A stretch of 6,575 nucleotides of DNA, taken from assembly GCA_964401615.1 (NCBI GenBank), contig CAYNZF010000092.1, forward strand, positions 1 through 6,575, written 5' to 3'. Shown piece after piece: positions 5,565 to 6,575 of the stretch (within the stretch, counting starts at the first letter, position 1; the number at the start of each line of letters is the position of its first letter). Under the pieces are notes generated by a model, which saw nothing but the letters and a program-made list of their open reading frames with translations, made no database searches and was not told where the DNA came from. Both the position numbers and the translations under genes were made by a program. The DNA comes from JAXGQD01 sp964401615 (lineage in GTDB: Bacteria > Bacillota > Clostridia > Saccharofermentanales > Fastidiosipilaceae).

Positions 5565-5573
5565 AGTATAGCA
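5565..5573 (-). promoter_or_regulatory. extended -10 promoter of the glycosyltransferase operon
   Basis: The - strand reads TGC-TATACT, an extended -10 (TGn) with a 5-of-6 hexamer. It lacks a good -35, as is usual for extended -10 promoters. It lies ~47 bases upstream of the ATG. Just upstream, 5576-5587 is an inverted repeat, GTGCA-TC-TGCAC, which could be an operator inside the spacer. Confidence 0.5.
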
Positions 5574-5625
5574 CGGTGCATCTGCACTCGTTTTAATCTG
5601 CGCGTCTTTCTAACACTAAACCTGC

Positions 5626-5655
5626 TTGCGCGCGGCCAGAAAGAAAGACTAAAAT
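5626..5655 (+). promoter_or_regulatory. putative hisH promoter with -10 very close to the start codon
   Basis: TAAAAT (5650-5655, 5 of 6) is preceded, after an 18-base spacer, by TTGCGC (5626-5631), a weak -35. Only six bases separate the -10 from ATG 5662, so transcription would start at about the A of the start codon. No other promoter with better spacing is seen between here and the divergent gene. Confidence 0.4.
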
Positions 5656-5661
5656 ACTTGC

Positions 5662-6303
5662 ATGATAGCTTTGATCGATTACGGACGCGGAAATTTAGCC
5701 TCGGTGGCCAATGCCTTAAAGCATTTGAGCGCGCCTTTTAAAATCGTGGACCGGGCAAGCGACCTGCCAAGCAGCGACGCGGTCATTTTACCCGGTGTCG
5801 GCGCTTTTGACGATGCCGCCGGAGCCCTGGCCTACAGCGGTCTAAGTGAGGCTTTACGGAGTTTTGTGGCCACGGGCAAGCCATTTTTGGGGATTTGCCT
5901 TGGGATGCAGCTTCTTTTCGAGAGCAGTACCGAAGGGAACAAACCCGGTCTCGGTCTTCTGGCCGGAAAAGTGCTCGACTTCGCGAGCGCCTTGCCGCCG
6001 GACTCACGGACCAAAATTCCACACATGGGCTGGAACCAGATCCATAGCTGCAGGGATCCACTGCTGGTCGAAAACAGCGAACTTTATTTCGTGCATTCTT
6101 ATTTCGTGCAGCCCGAGGATCAATCGCTCAGTTCAGCCTTTTGCCATTATGAAATCGAGTTCACTGCTGCGGTGCTGAAAGACAATATTCGCGCGTATCA
6201 ATTTCATCCTGAAAAAAGCGCGGCGGCGGGGCTGCGCATTCTAGCCGGATTTCTTGAAGAAATCCATAAATATCAGTCATTTGGAGGTCATCATGCTCAG
6301 TAA
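5662..6303 (+). CDS. hisH: imidazole glycerol phosphate synthase, glutaminase subunit HisH
   Basis: Class I glutamine amidotransferase that releases ammonia from glutamine and passes it to HisF for the fifth step of histidine synthesis, where PRFAR becomes IGP plus AICAR; cytoplasmic. The 213-residue length is normal (~200). The nucleophile is C79 in FLGICLGMQLLFESS; the other triad members are H182 and E184 in FHPEKS. PGVGAFDDA (44-52), IPHMGWNQI (119-127) and YFVHSYF (142-148) are typical HisH segments. The N-terminus MIALIDYGRGNLASV matches the usual family start, so ATG 5662 is firm even though there is no Shine-Dalgarno before it. The 3' end overlaps hisF by 11 bases, so the heterodimer subunits are likely co-translated. 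hisH is the first gene after a divergent promoter region rather than lying deep in a his operon. Confidence 0.96.
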   Translation: MIALIDYGRGNLASVANALKHLSAPFKIVDRASDLPSSDAVILPGVGAFDDAAGALAYSGLSEALRSFVATGKPFLGICLGMQLLFESSTEGNKPGLGLLAGKVLDFASALPPDSRTKIPHMGWNQIHSCRDPLLVENSELYFVHSYFVQPEDQSLSSAFCHYEIEFTAAVLKDNIRAYQFHPEKSAAAGLRILAGFLEEIHKYQSFGGHHAQ

Positions 6304-6575
6304 ACGTGTCATCCCCTGTTTGGACATCAAAAACGGCCGAGTGGTCAAAGGGGTCAATTTTGTTGATCTGATCGATGCGGGTGATCCGGTCGAAGCGGCG
6401 GCCCGCTACAACGAGCAGGGGGCCGATGAACTGGTTTTTCTGGACATTACGGCGACTTTGGAAGGCCGCGACACAACGCTGGAAATGGTAAAAAAGGTGG
6501 CGGCCGAGGTCTTTATACCCTTCACGGTGGGCGGCGGCATCCGCAATCGAGACGATATCCGCAATTTGCTTTTGG
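6293..6575 (+). CDS. hisF: imidazole glycerol phosphate synthase, cyclase subunit HisF (3' partial)
   Basis: The first 94 of about 250 residues are visible. HisF is a (beta/alpha)8 barrel that uses ammonia from HisH to cyclise PRFAR to imidazole glycerol phosphate plus AICAR. The N-terminal half-barrel signatures are all present: VIPCLDIKNGRVVKGV with catalytic D11, GDPVEAA, GADELVFLDI near 43-52, and PFTVGGGIR with the phosphate-binding Gly run near 77-85. The second half, with the other catalytic Asp, lies beyond the window. The start overlaps hisH by 11 bases, with GGAGG at 6283-6287, five bases before ATG. The usual hisA gene does not lie between hisH and hisF. The sequence is the canonical biosynthetic type, not the divergent paralogue used in surface-sugar amidation. 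Confidence 0.96.
   Translation, partial: MLSKRVIPCLDIKNGRVVKGVNFVDLIDAGDPVEAAARYNEQGADELVFLDITATLEGRDTTLEMVKKVAAEVFIPFTVGGGIRNRDDIRNLLL

Noticed and set aside
6084..6110. 12-base direct repeat TTATTTCGTGCA inside hisH
   Set aside because: It encodes the conserved YFVHSYFV segment of HisH, so the repeat follows from the protein sequence, not from a mobile or regulatory element.
5662..6575. HisH/HisF paralogues for surface-sugar amidation (WbuY/WbuZ type)
   Set aside because: HisF has the canonical CLDIKNGRVVKGV and LDITA segments, and HisH keeps all standard signatures. No nucleotide-sugar genes flank the pair apart from the GT4 gene on the other strand.

Overview
The window looks like chromosomal DNA of a Gram-positive, probably anaerobic bacterium of the Bacillota (Clostridia-like). 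The evidence is two lipobox lipoproteins, a PerR-type peroxide regulator, a glycolipid-type GT4 glycosyltransferase, strong GGAGG ribosome sites, and at least one TTG start. No phage, insertion sequence, CRISPR or RNA gene is visible. The taxon is an inference from gene style only.

Left part (1-948, + strand): the 3' end of an unrecognised protein with a Ser/Thr/Pro-rich tail. It is followed by a compact Fur-family regulator that keeps every PerR metal ligand at the expected spacing. A PerR-box-like dyad lies in its own upstream region.

Centre (949-3572, + strand): the most interesting segment. A 219-base spacer with three inverted repeats leads into a highly biased gene for a lipoprotein. 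This has a 24-bp-repeat (TTTAAPAE) linker and two tandem FMN-binding-type domains, each ending in a divergent ApbE flavinylation motif. A good intrinsic terminator and a consensus -10 box separate it from a lipoprotein ApbE FMN transferase. Together they look like a minimal flavinylated surface electron carrier plus its modifying enzyme, comparable in logic to Listeria PplA/FmnB. The NADH dehydrogenase and membrane partners known from Listeria are absent here.

Right part: a glyoxalase-fold (VOC) protein follows on the + strand (3648-4019). It converges with only 9 bases on a - strand two-gene operon, made of a GT4 glycosyltransferase (4331-5518) overlapping by one base a small zinc-ribbon/DUF2007-like protein (4029-4331). 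Divergent from that operon is a histidine-biosynthesis pair, hisH (5662-6303) and the start of hisF (6293-end), overlapping by 11 bases. hisH has no Shine-Dalgarno and a -10 box so close that its mRNA may be leaderless.

Functionally, the perR / flavolipoprotein / apbE stretch suggests redox or electron-export physiology with peroxide sensing nearby. The GT4 and his genes are housekeeping neighbours.
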